DNA from: Spirulina sp034932185
GTDB lineage: Bacteria > Cyanobacteriota > Cyanobacteriia > Cyanobacteriales > Spirulinaceae
Assembly (NCBI RefSeq): GCF_034932185.1
Contig: NZ_JAYGHW010000001.1
Coordinates: forward strand, 62,001-126,000
Length of the DNA stretch: 64,000 nucleotides
Reading direction: 5' to 3'
This document shows positions 8,070 through 15,659 of this stretch, piece by piece. Each line of letters starts with the position of its first letter. Within the stretch, counting starts at the first letter, position 1. The notes beneath the pieces are model-generated. The model ran no database searches. It had not been told where the DNA came from and worked only from the letters and a program-made list of their open reading frames with translations. The position numbers and the translations under genes were made by a program.

Positions 8070-8759
8070 ATGAAACAACCGTATTTGATCTCTCTAGAAC
8101 CGGCCCGATCCAGTCACGATATTTTAGTCCTGATGGGGGGAGGGCATGAGGATGGGGTAGGGACAATGGGGGATCAAGCTTGGCGATCGCTCATTCGCGA
8201 ATTGGGTTGGCAGGGGGCAATCTATCAACTGGCTTGGGATGAATCCCTCAACATTAGCCTAACGATGGTGGCGCAATTGGAGTCGGGGGAGGCGATCGCC
8301 CTCTGGAATCGTTGCCGCAACCAGTTCAAACGCATTGGCAAAAGTTTTTTACCAAAATTACTCTGGGAAATTGCCGCCACAAGGGTTTCTTTTTGGTCTT
8401 TTGGCCTCGGAACCCAAGTCGCCTACTACGGGATGCGGGAATGGTCAGAGGCGAAGATTGATCTCCAGGATGTGGTGATGTTAGGGGGGACGGTGCGCCG
8501 AGATGCGAGTAAAAATTGGCAACGGGCCACCCACAGTCTCCATGGACAATTGTTCAATTTTTACAATACTGAAGATCTCATGCTCCACCGTCTCAGTCAT
8601 TTATTGGACTGGCAACAAAGCCCCTGCGGCATCAAGCCAATTCGCGAAATCTCCCCCCAAATTGTCAATATTGACGCAACGGTGCAGATGCAAACGGCGG
8701 TCTATTCCCCAGAGAATTGTCAGCGGGCATTGGCGGTATTGCGGGAAAGGTGGGAGTAG
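8070..8759 (+). CDS. DUF726/TMCO4-like alpha/beta-hydrolase-fold protein without catalytic serine
   Basis: 229-residue protein of uncertain function. An N-terminal strand (DILVLMGGG), the motif FWSFGLGTQVAYYGM (about 108-122) and the later LQDVVMLGGTV followed by GQLFNFYNTEDLMLHRL resemble the DUF726 branch of the alpha/beta-hydrolase superfamily. In that family the elbow is G-x-S-L-G; here it reads S-F-G-L-G, so glycine sits where the nucleophile serine should be. Transcribed divergently from gatB. Two tandem dispersed repeats follow it. The family assignment is from pattern memory only. Confidence 0.6.
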   Translation: MKQPYLISLEPARSSHDILVLMGGGHEDGVGTMGDQAWRSLIRELGWQGAIYQLAWDESLNISLTMVAQLESGEAIALWNRCRNQFKRIGKSFLPKLLWEIAATRVSFWSFGLGTQVAYYGMREWSEAKIDLQDVVMLGGTVRRDASKNWQRATHSLHGQLFNFYNTEDLMLHRLSHLLDWQQSPCGIKPIREISPQIVNIDATVQMQTAVYSPENCQRALAVLRERWE

Positions 8760-8770
8760 GGGCGAAGCAG

Positions 8771-8849
8771 GATCCCCCCTGCCCCCCTTAAAAAGGGGGG
8801 TTCAAAAGTACACTCCCTTGTTAAGGGGGTCGGCGTAGCCGGGGGGATC
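8771..8849. repeat. Dispersed palindromic repeat, GATCCCCC family, copy 3
   Basis: 79 bp with the same ends and inner hairpins as the copy at 1073. It is one of a tandem pair; the second starts 21 bp after it and the two appear to differ at a single base (CACTCCC against CACCCCC), which implies a recent duplication. Confidence 0.8.
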
Positions 8850-8870
8850 TTGAACATGACAACGAAGCAG

Positions 8871-8949
8871 GATCCCCCCTGCCCCCCTTAAAAAGGGGGG
8901 TTCAAAAGTACACCCCCTTGTTAAGGGGGTCGGCGTAGCCGGGGGGATC
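8871..8949. repeat. Dispersed palindromic repeat, GATCCCCC family, copy 4
   Basis: 79 bp, almost identical to 8771-8849. The flanking CGAAGCAG is also duplicated, so the repeated unit is about 100 bp. It ends 7 bp before the stop codon of the convergent HAD gene. Confidence 0.8.
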
Positions 8950-8956
8950 TCGAAGA

Positions 8957-9778
8957 TTAGGCAAGAATGAAGCGTTCCAGGGCAACGGCTACGCCGTCGG
9001 CTTCAACATTGGGGGCAACCCAGGTGGCGATCGCCTGCACCGCTGGGGGCGCATCTCCCATGGCAATACCAATGCCAGCGGTTTGGAGCATATCGAAATC
9101 GTTGTAGTTATCACCAATGGCTAAGACTTGATCTAAGGGAATCCCGTAATGCTCTTGGGCTAAGTACCGTAGGGCTTGGCCTTTGCTGGCTTTGGGGTGG
9201 GTGAATTCGAGGAATAATGTCGGGGAGGATTGGGTGATGTAGAGTTCACTGGGTTGATAACGGCTTTGGGTTTGGGCTTTTAATGCATCCAAGCGGGCCG
9301 CATCGGGGCAAAGCATTAACAATTTCGTCAAAGGCCGATCCAGCATGGTGTGTAAATCCCCCACAGCCTGAGGCCGGATCGTGGAGCGGGAAACATACTC
9401 CTCCGTTTGGGCCGTGATTTCCCCCACATAAAGCTGATCATCGTGGTAAACGTGAACATCAAGGAGTGATCGCCACTCCGGTTCCGCCGCCAGATCCAAC
9501 AACTCCGCAATCCGTTCCGGCGGCACAGCCCAATGGGCCAACCGTTCCCCCGTTTCCGGGTTGCCAATCCAAGCGCCGTTATAGGTAATCATCGGCTCGC
9601 GGCTGTTGATCTGACTGCGAAACTTGAGCGCCGAACAATACATTCGGCCCGTCGCGATCGCCACCTTCACCCCCTGAGCCTGCACCGCCGCGATCGCCTC
9701 CACCACCGCCGGCCGCACCTGGTTACTCACCCCAGCGATCGTCCCATCAATATCCAAAACCACCAACCGAATCCCCAT
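8957..9778 (-). CDS. Cof-type HAD-superfamily hydrolase
   Basis: 273-residue HAD phosphatase of the Cof (type IIB cap) subfamily; members dephosphorylate sugar phosphates, pyridoxal phosphate or nucleotides, and the substrate here cannot be told. Motif I is VVLDIDGTI (nucleophile and acid/base Asp), motif II IATGR, motif III the conserved Lys near KASKGQAL, and motif IV IGDNYNDFDML. The start at 9778 was chosen over an ATG at 9796 because GGAGG lies a few bases before the second ATG and inside the longer reading frame. Confidence 0.88.
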   Translation of the reverse strand: MGIRLVVLDIDGTIAGVSNQVRPAVVEAIAAVQAQGVKVAIATGRMYCSALKFRSQINSREPMITYNGAWIGNPETGERLAHWAVPPERIAELLDLAAEPEWRSLLDVHVYHDDQLYVGEITAQTEEYVSRSTIRPQAVGDLHTMLDRPLTKLLMLCPDAARLDALKAQTQSRYQPSELYITQSSPTLFLEFTHPKASKGQALRYLAQEHYGIPLDQVLAIGDNYNDFDMLQTAGIGIAMGDAPPAVQAIATWVAPNVEADGVAVALERFILA

Positions 9779-9820
9779 CCCCTCACCCTCCTTCATAATT
9801 CCCCCTCTGTTGCCCGTTCC

Positions 9821-10066
9821 CTATTCCCCATCCCCCCCAAACCGCTGATTCAACTTCTTCACCGCCCAAGTGAGGATTGCCCCGGTAATTAAGAGGGCGA
9901 TCGCCGGATTAAACAGCGGTTGCCAAAGGGAATACCACAGATCCCACCCCAAGGGCAGACCCGTGGAGCGGCCAATCAGGGCAATAGCAAACCAGATAAA
10001 CCCCAACATCACCAGAAACACATCCACCATCAAAATCTTATCAATCCAATCCAAGACCTTCTGCAT
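9821..10066 (-). CDS. Small conserved membrane protein, function unknown
   Basis: 81 residues with two predicted membrane helices (MVDVFLVMLGFIWFAIALIG and PAIALLITGAILTWAV) joined by a loop rich in W and P, and a basic C-terminus. No catalytic motif is seen and I do not recognise the family. The start at ATG 10066 has GAGG 7 bases upstream; a GTG at 10075 is also possible. It lies 42 bp upstream of the HAD gene on the same strand and may share its transcript. Confidence 0.6.
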   Translation of the reverse strand: MQKVLDWIDKILMVDVFLVMLGFIWFAIALIGRSTGLPLGWDLWYSLWQPLFNPAIALLITGAILTWAVKKLNQRFGGDGE

Positions 10067-10139
10067 GATCGCCACCTCATCAATCCTTTCCTGATCATGC
10101 TACCGGAGCAGGGGCCTCTCAGGAGCATCCCCCTTTTGT

Positions 10140-10182
10140 CCCCTCACCCTAAATCCCTCTCCCAGAACGGGCGAGGGACTTT
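10140..10182. repeat. Dispersed repeat CCCCTCACCCTAAATCCCTC, copy 1
   Basis: 43-bp element with an inner inverted repeat (CCCTCTCCC paired with GGGCGAGGG) ending in GACTTT. A second copy at 23798-23840 differs at only three positions. It sits downstream of phoU. Confidence 0.75.
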
Positions 10183-10197
10183 GAAATGTCGTCACCA

Positions 10198-10869
10198 TCA
10201 ACCCCGTTGCCCCGTAACGATATAGGCCACCCGTTGGCCGATATTCGTGGCATGGTCGGCCATCCGCTCAATATGGCGCATCGCCAACACCATCAACAAA
10301 ATCGGCTCCACCACCCCTTGAATATCCCGCGCTTGGGCCAGGATTTGGTAGAGGCGATCGTAGGCATCATCAATGGTGTCATCCATCACCTTTAATTCTG
10401 CCCCTGCCCCCGGATCGAGATCCGCCAAGGCCACCAAGCTCACCGCCAACATACCTTGAGCCTGTTGGGACATCTGTTCGATTTCCCCTAAACAGGGGTG
10501 GGGCGGGTAGTTATAGAGCTTGATCGCCAATTCGGTGAGATCTTGGGCATAGTCGCCAATGCGCTCCAAATCCCGCACCAGTTGCATAAACGCACTGAGC
10601 AAGCGTAAATCCTGGGCCACCGGCCGCTGTAGCGTCATCAGTCGGGCGCATTCCAGTTCAATATCGCGATAGTAGCGGTCAATCTGCAATTCAATGGGGG
10701 CAAGGGCGGCGATCGCCTCACAATCCTGAGCAAACAACGCCTGATGACCTAAACGGCAGGACTGCTCCACCAACGTCCCCATCCGCAAAACCTCCTGACT
10801 CAACTGTTTCAAGGCCCTTTCCAGTTGGGTCGGGTGGGGGGAGGTGGAGGCAGAGGTAGATAGGGTCAT
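10198..10869 (-). CDS. phoU: Phosphate signalling protein PhoU
   Basis: 223-residue PhoU: a duplicated three-helix bundle with two metal-cluster motifs (LERIGDYAQD and IERMADHATNI). In the family it dampens the Pho regulon by linking the Pst phosphate transporter to the PhoR-type kinase. It lies 76 bp downstream of the SphS-like kinase gene on the same strand, so the two probably form a phosphate-sensing operon. The response regulator SphR and the pst genes are outside the window. Confidence 0.93.
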   Translation of the reverse strand: MTLSTSASTSPHPTQLERALKQLSQEVLRMGTLVEQSCRLGHQALFAQDCEAIAALAPIELQIDRYYRDIELECARLMTLQRPVAQDLRLLSAFMQLVRDLERIGDYAQDLTELAIKLYNYPPHPCLGEIEQMSQQAQGMLAVSLVALADLDPGAGAELKVMDDTIDDAYDRLYQILAQARDIQGVVEPILLMVLAMRHIERMADHATNIGQRVAYIVTGQRG

Positions 10870-10945
10870 GGGGCATTAGAGAGGTATTAAGTTGTGAAGC
10901 AGATTGACGTTGTTTCTATCCTAGACAAACCCTTCCGGTTTGAGA

Positions 10946-12247
10946 TTAAGATTGGGTGAAGGTTGGCAGTTGAATTTGTAACCACGCCCCGCCGGTTTTG
11001 GGGTGGTTTTGAGCCGTAATTTTTCCCCCATGGGCGGCAATAATTTGCTGGACAATCGCTAAACCTAAGCCACTCCCTTGATTGGGGAGCGGGGAGTCTA
11101 AACCATCATTTCTTGAGCGTTGGCGGGAAGCATCCCCCCGATAGAGCCGTTCAAAAATTAACGGAAGCTCTGCTTCGCGAAAACCCAGACCGTGATCGAT
11201 AATGTCAATTGTATGCCAGTTCTTTGGCTCTTTTGCTATTGTTATGATTCTTACCTGAATTTCTGCCCCTTCAGGACTGTGCTTAATCGCATTATCCAAG
11301 AGATTCAGTAAAACCTGAAGAAAGCGATCGCGATCCACCCAAATTTCCACCTTTTCCGGATCGTGATAACCCAACGTGATTGCTTTGCGGTCAGCGAGGG
11401 GCCCTAAGGTTTGCCAAACCATCTGGACAAGACTGGCAAAAGGGATGGCCTGGAGATTGAGCATTTCCCCCCCTTGGCTGGATAGACGGCTGAGATCCAG
11501 ACAACTTTGAATTAACCCCATTAACCGTTTAATTTCCCGCAACATCTGCGTCACCCATTGTTTTTCGGGATTTTGCAAACGGGGCAGGAGGGTTTCCGCC
11601 ACCAGTTGAATCGAAGTGAGGGGGGTGCGCAGTTCGTGGGTCAGGTCAGAAAAGGCGCGATCGCGGGCTTGGCGAGCCTCCACAATCGGCTGGCGATTTT
11701 CCACAAACACCCCCACATGATCATCGGGCAACAACAGCGTCGAAGCCCGCAGCGCGATCGCATAGGGGCTAGGAATCGCCGTTTCATCCTTGGCGATCGT
11801 CGTCGAACGATAAACCCAATCTAACTGTTGGGGTTGGCCCGTCCGCCGCGTCATCTCAATCAACTGATCCAACTCATAGGAACGCACCAACTCCAGCAAC
11901 AACCGCACCTGACCCGATTGCCAGCGATTAATCTGCAAAATTTCCCGAGCAAGCGGATTACACCACAACAATTGATTAAGAGCATCCACCCGCAGATACC
12001 CCAAAGGCGCAACCTCCAAGATAATCGCCCACATCTGCCCCTGTTGTTGGCTAATGTATTGGGTTTTCAACAGTTCCTCAATGGAGCGACGCAGACGATA
12101 CAGCGGATTTAACACCGAAGGATCTTGGAACTGAGCCGGGAGCTTGCGTAACAGCTGCTCCAGTTGTTGACGGAATTGGTAATGCTGCCAACCGCAGAGC
12201 ATCAGCCCCACCAGCAACCCCAACAAAAACATAAGCACGAGGGACAT
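10946..12247 (-). CDS. sphS: Phosphate-sensing histidine kinase SphS (PhoR-like)
   Basis: 433-residue sensor kinase. An N-terminal membrane helix (LVLMFLLGLLVGLMLCG) is followed by a PAS-like region (about 80-190), the dimerisation/phosphoacceptor box LTHELRTPLTS (His204), the N box (LLNLLDNAIKHS), G1 (IIDHGLGF) and G2 (GSGLGLAIVQQII). One membrane segment plus PAS, next to phoU, fits SphS/PhoR rather than a periplasmic-sensor kinase. The frame is open to 12514, but that would overlap the divergent ndhH start by over 40 bp; ATG 12247 gives the normal family length and a sensible membrane anchor. Confidence 0.85.
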   Translation of the reverse strand: MSLVLMFLLGLLVGLMLCGWQHYQFRQQLEQLLRKLPAQFQDPSVLNPLYRLRRSIEELLKTQYISQQQGQMWAIILEVAPLGYLRVDALNQLLWCNPLAREILQINRWQSGQVRLLLELVRSYELDQLIEMTRRTGQPQQLDWVYRSTTIAKDETAIPSPYAIALRASTLLLPDDHVGVFVENRQPIVEARQARDRAFSDLTHELRTPLTSIQLVAETLLPRLQNPEKQWVTQMLREIKRLMGLIQSCLDLSRLSSQGGEMLNLQAIPFASLVQMVWQTLGPLADRKAITLGYHDPEKVEIWVDRDRFLQVLLNLLDNAIKHSPEGAEIQVRIITIAKEPKNWHTIDIIDHGLGFREAELPLIFERLYRGDASRQRSRNDGLDSPLPNQGSGLGLAIVQQIIAAHGGKITAQNHPKTGGAWLQIQLPTFTQS

Positions 12248-12470
12248 AAGGCGGTTTTCAGCACATACGCAGATTTTAGACCCCATCTTAGTGAGATTTG
12301 GACGAGTTTGCTCCGCAATTTCACGGGAGGCTCCCAATTCTTCCCCCAGTTCTGATCCCAAGGGCCAGAGCTTCCTATAATTAAAACTCAGCAACCAGCA
12401 AGATACCGGGGTGACTCGCCCCAAGCTGCAAACCACAAGCTGCACATTCACAGAGGGAAACCGCCGATCT

Positions 12471-13655
12471 ATGGCACAGATAGAAACAAGAACCGAACCC
12501 ATGGTCTTGAACATGGGGCCTCACCATCCCTCGATGCACGGCGTTCTACGGTTAATCATGACCCTAGATGGGGAAGATGTCGTTGACTGTGAACCCGTGA
12601 TCGGCTATCTCCATCGGGGCATGGAAAAAATCGCCGAAAACCGCTCTACCGTGATGTTTGTCCCCTACGTCAGCCGTTGGGACTATGCTGCCGGGATGTT
12701 CAACGAAGCGATCACCGTCAATGCTCCGGAAAAATTGGCGGATATTGAAGTTCCCCGCCGCGCCCAATACATCCGGGCGATCATGCTGGAACTGAACCGC
12801 ATCGCCAACCATCTCCTCTGGCTTGGCCCCTTCCTCGCTGACGTGGGAGCGCAAACGCCATTCTTCTACATCTTCCGGGAACGGGAATTGATCTATGACC
12901 TGTGGGAAGCCGCTAGTGGGGCGCGGTTGATCAATAACAACTATTTCCGTGTCGGTGGCGTTGCGGTGGATCTGCCCTACGGATGGATTGATAAATGCCT
13001 TGATTTTTGTGATTATTTTCTGCCCAAGGTGGATGAATACGAAAAATTGATCACAAATAACCCGATTTTCCGCCGCCGGATTGAAGGCATCGGCACGATT
13101 AGTCGTGAGGATGCGATTAATTGGGGGCTATCGGGGCCGATGCTCCGGGGTTCGGGGGTGAAGTGGGATCTGCGGAAAGTGGATCACTACGAGTGCTATG
13201 ACGATTTTGATTGGGAAGTCCAATGGGAAACCGCAGGGGACTGTATGGCTCGCTATTTGGTGCGGATTCGGGAAATGCGCGAATCAACGAAAATTATTCG
13301 CCAAGCCTGCGCGGGCATTCCCGGCGGCCCCTACGAAAACTTAGAGGCCAAGCGGATGATGGAGGGCCGCAAATCCGAATGGAATGGCTTTGATTATCAA
13401 TATGTGGCCAAAAAAGTTGCCCCCACATTCAAGATCCCAGCGGGTGAGCATTATGTGCGCCTGGAAAGTGGGAAAGGGGAGTTAGGGGTGTTTATTGTCG
13501 GCAATGACAATATTTTCCCTTGGCGGTTCAAGGTGCGTCCGGCGGATTTCAACAATCTCCAAATTCTGCCCCAATTGCTCAAGGGGATGAAGGTGGCGGA
13601 TATTATGGCGATCCTCGGCAGTATCGATGTGATCATGGGTTCTGTGGATCGTTAG
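12471..13655 (+). CDS. ndhH: NAD(P)H-quinone oxidoreductase subunit H (NDH-1)
   Basis: 49-kDa-type subunit of the cyanobacterial NDH-1 complex, in the peripheral arm at the thylakoid membrane. It takes part in cyclic electron flow and respiration and in forming the plastoquinone-binding site with NdhK. The 394 residues begin MAQIETRTEPMVLNMGPHHP and include the quinone-site motif MHGVLR, GYLHRGMEK and the C-terminal IMGSVDR. A longer in-frame start at 12411 exists, but the family start is 12471. It is divergent from sphS, with the promoter region of both in the 224-bp gap. Confidence 0.97.
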   Translation: MAQIETRTEPMVLNMGPHHPSMHGVLRLIMTLDGEDVVDCEPVIGYLHRGMEKIAENRSTVMFVPYVSRWDYAAGMFNEAITVNAPEKLADIEVPRRAQYIRAIMLELNRIANHLLWLGPFLADVGAQTPFFYIFRERELIYDLWEAASGARLINNNYFRVGGVAVDLPYGWIDKCLDFCDYFLPKVDEYEKLITNNPIFRRRIEGIGTISREDAINWGLSGPMLRGSGVKWDLRKVDHYECYDDFDWEVQWETAGDCMARYLVRIREMRESTKIIRQACAGIPGGPYENLEAKRMMEGRKSEWNGFDYQYVAKKVAPTFKIPAGEHYVRLESGKGELGVFIVGNDNIFPWRFKVRPADFNNLQILPQLLKGMKVADIMAILGSIDVIMGSVDR

Positions 13656-13673
13656 ATCCCTTCTGGTTCTTCT

Positions 13674-13770
13674 CGTTACTTGGCTCTGCCAAGTAACGCA
13701 TCCCCGGAAGGCTTCGCCTCCACCAGGCGGCAGAGCCGCCTAGGTTCCATGCCACGGCAGAGCCATGGCA
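13674..13770. repeat. Cluster of three GCAGAGCC-type palindromes
   Basis: Consecutive hairpins after ndhH: 13674-13698 (10-bp arms CGTTACTTGG/CCAAGTAACG, loop CTCTG), 13725-13741 (AGGCGG/CCGCCT, loop CAGAG) and 13750-13770 (TGCCACGGC/GCCATGGCA). The loops or inner arms share GCTCTGCC or GCAGAGCC, so the stems differ but the core is common. This looks like a chain of a modular palindromic repeat. One hairpin may act as the ndhH terminator, though no T-run follows. Confidence 0.65.
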
Positions 13771-13777
13771 CGAGGGT

Positions 13778-13808
13778 AAGGGGGGCAGGGGGGGGATCCG
13801 GGGGATCG
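13778..13808. repeat. Remnant of the GATCCCCC dispersed repeat
   Basis: Reads AAGGGGGGCAGGGGGGGGATC, the reverse complement of the outer end of the element at 1073, followed by CGGGGGATC, which resembles the other end. The middle is missing, so this is an internally deleted copy. Confidence 0.55.
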
Positions 13809-13841
13809 TGTAACAATTCATAACGTTTAATGAACCCATGA

Positions 13842-13870
13842 TTAACCTCCCCTAAAACCCTTGCTACACT
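13842..13870 (+). promoter_or_regulatory. Candidate acsF promoter with extended -10
   Basis: TTAACC (13842-13847), a 17-base spacer, then TACACT (13865-13870) preceded by TGC, an extended -10. It lies 75 bp before the acsF start. A small hairpin GACCGA-TTC-TCGGTC (13896-13910) lies in the presumed leader. Confidence 0.35.
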
Positions 13871-13945
13871 GAATCACAACCTCGATCGCTGGCTTGACCG
13901 ATTCTCGGTCATTTCCCGAAACATTAGCATTTCTCGTTTAATACT

Positions 13946-15022
13946 ATGGTAACGACCGCTGAACGTCCTCAATTTGACGAAATTCGCCCAGGTGTTAAGT
14001 CTCCGGCGAAAGAAACCATCCTCACGCCCCGCTTCTACACCACAGACTTTGACGCGATGGCTGAGATGGATCTTTCCGTCAATGAAGCTGAACTCAGAGC
14101 CATTCTCGAAGAGTTCCGCGCTGACTACAACCAAAAGCACTTTGTGCGGGATGACCAGTTTACCCAAAGCTGGGATCACATTGATGGGGATCAACGCCGC
14201 TTGTTTGTGGAATTCCTCGAGCGGTCTTGCACGGCGGAATTCTCCGGCTTCCTGCTTTATAAGGAATTGGGCCGCCGCCTCAAAACCAAAAACCCCCTGT
14301 TGGCAGAGTGTTTTAACCTGATGTCCCGCGATGAGGCTCGCCATGCGGGTTTCTTGAACAAGGCGATGGCGGATTTTAATCTGTCCCTCGATTTGGGCTT
14401 CCTCACCAAGAGCCGTAAGTACACGTTCTTTAAGCCTAAGTTTATTTTCTACGCCACCTATCTCTCGGAAAAGATTGGTTACTGGCGCTATATCACGATC
14501 TATCGCCATTTGGAGCAGCACCCCGAAAACCGGATCTACCCGATTTTCAATTTCTTTGAGAACTGGTGCCAAGATGAGAACCGCCATGGGGATTTCTTTG
14601 ATGCGCTGATGCAGGCGCAACCCAGTATCCTCAATGATTGGAAGGCGAAACTTTGGTGCCGTTTCTTCCTGTTGTCGGTGTTTGCGACGATGTATCTCAA
14701 TGATGTGCAGCGGAAGGATTTCTATGCGGCATTGGGTTTGGATGCGCGGGAATATGACAAGCTCGTGATTGAGAAGACCAATGAGACGGCGGCGCGGGTG
14801 TTCCCGGTGATGCTGGATGTGAATAACCCGGAGTTCTATGCGGGGTTGGAGCGTTGTATTGAGAATAATGAGAAGCTGACGGCGATCGCCTCCTCTAACG
14901 CTCCCGGTTTGATCAAGTTCTTCCAAAAACTGCCCCACTACCTCAGCAATGGCGTAGAATTACTCAAACTCTACTTCATGAAGCCTTTGGATTCTGTGGC
15001 AACCATGGGCGTTGTCCGCTAG
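13946..15022 (+). CDS. acsF: Mg-protoporphyrin IX monomethyl ester oxidative cyclase AcsF (ChlA type)
   Basis: Aerobic di-iron cyclase that forms the isocyclic ring E of chlorophyll, converting Mg-protoporphyrin monomethyl ester to divinyl-protochlorophyllide with O2. 358 residues with a ferritin-like fold; the iron-binding motifs E...DEARHAGF and ENWCQDENRHGDFF supply the two ExxH pairs. It stands alone here, not next to the heme-oxygenase and hemN genes that accompany the low-oxygen paralogue, which favours the aerobically used copy. A clear terminator follows. Confidence 0.96.
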   Translation: MVTTAERPQFDEIRPGVKSPAKETILTPRFYTTDFDAMAEMDLSVNEAELRAILEEFRADYNQKHFVRDDQFTQSWDHIDGDQRRLFVEFLERSCTAEFSGFLLYKELGRRLKTKNPLLAECFNLMSRDEARHAGFLNKAMADFNLSLDLGFLTKSRKYTFFKPKFIFYATYLSEKIGYWRYITIYRHLEQHPENRIYPIFNFFENWCQDENRHGDFFDALMQAQPSILNDWKAKLWCRFFLLSVFATMYLNDVQRKDFYAALGLDAREYDKLVIEKTNETAARVFPVMLDVNNPEFYAGLERCIENNEKLTAIASSNAPGLIKFFQKLPHYLSNGVELLKLYFMKPLDSVATMGVVR

Positions 15023-15065
15023 GGCAATCTTTTCAACCTTAATGATTCAACCTTAATGATTGATG

Positions 15066-15093
15066 ATCCTCCCCATACGGGGGGGATTTTTTT
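15066..15093 (+). terminator. Rho-independent terminator of acsF
   Basis: Stem ATCCTCCCC / GGGGGGGAT around loop ATAC, followed by seven T. It is preceded by a 14-bp tandem duplication (TTCAACCTTAATGA twice, 15032-15059). The tail overlaps the last codon of the convergent Uma2 gene. Confidence 0.85.
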
Positions 15094-15658
15094 AATGGGG
15101 AAAGAGGGAGGCGATCGCCACCTCCACCTCCGGCATTGCCAGGGGATGAACCACGTCCCCCGCTCCATAAATTTGCAAGAGTCGATAACCGTCTGCTTGG
15201 GGTTGCCGATAGGCCGTCACCTGCTGGCCATTGAGATCCACGAGCCACACTTCCGAGATCCCCCCTTGGGCATCGAGGGGAATTTTCACGGTGCGGTCGC
15301 TCTCTAAGGTCGTATCCGCCACCTCAATCAACAGCAGCACATCTGTGGGCCGGGGATGCCCTCCCTCATAGGCATCGGCACGGGGACGCAACAGGGTTAA
15401 ATCTGGCTGGGGTTGGGAATAGTCATCTAAAGCAATGGGGTTTTGCGCATCCAACCAGGCCTGATCTTCGCCCACTTGGCGGCTGAGGATTTGCAACAAA
15501 CGGCGCACAGCAGCGGCATGACGACGACCAATTTTTCCCATCTCAAAAATTTCTCCCGCCAATAACTCCACCCGTTCATCGGGGGAAAAAATACCCTGTT
15601 CGGCCATTTGGGCAAAGGTTTGGACGGTAAATTTTTTCCGCAATAAGGAGATCGCCAT
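15092..15658 (-). CDS. Uma2-family (DUF820) nuclease-like protein
   Basis: 188 residues with the same fold as the protein at 5752: DERVELLAGEIFEM (acidic residue), QPDLTLLRPR, and LLLIEVADTTLESDR with the family Glu, then the strand EVWLVDLNGQQVTAYR. The function of the family is unknown. ATG 15658 was chosen: it lies one base after the UPF0182 stop (TAATATG), which suggests translational coupling with that gene, whereas longer starts run inside the upstream gene. Confidence 0.85.
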   Translation of the reverse strand: MAISLLRKKFTVQTFAQMAEQGIFSPDERVELLAGEIFEMGKIGRRHAAAVRRLLQILSRQVGEDQAWLDAQNPIALDDYSQPQPDLTLLRPRADAYEGGHPRPTDVLLLIEVADTTLESDRTVKIPLDAQGGISEVWLVDLNGQQVTAYRQPQADGYRLLQIYGAGDVVHPLAMPEVEVAIASLFPH

Positions 15659-15659
15659 A

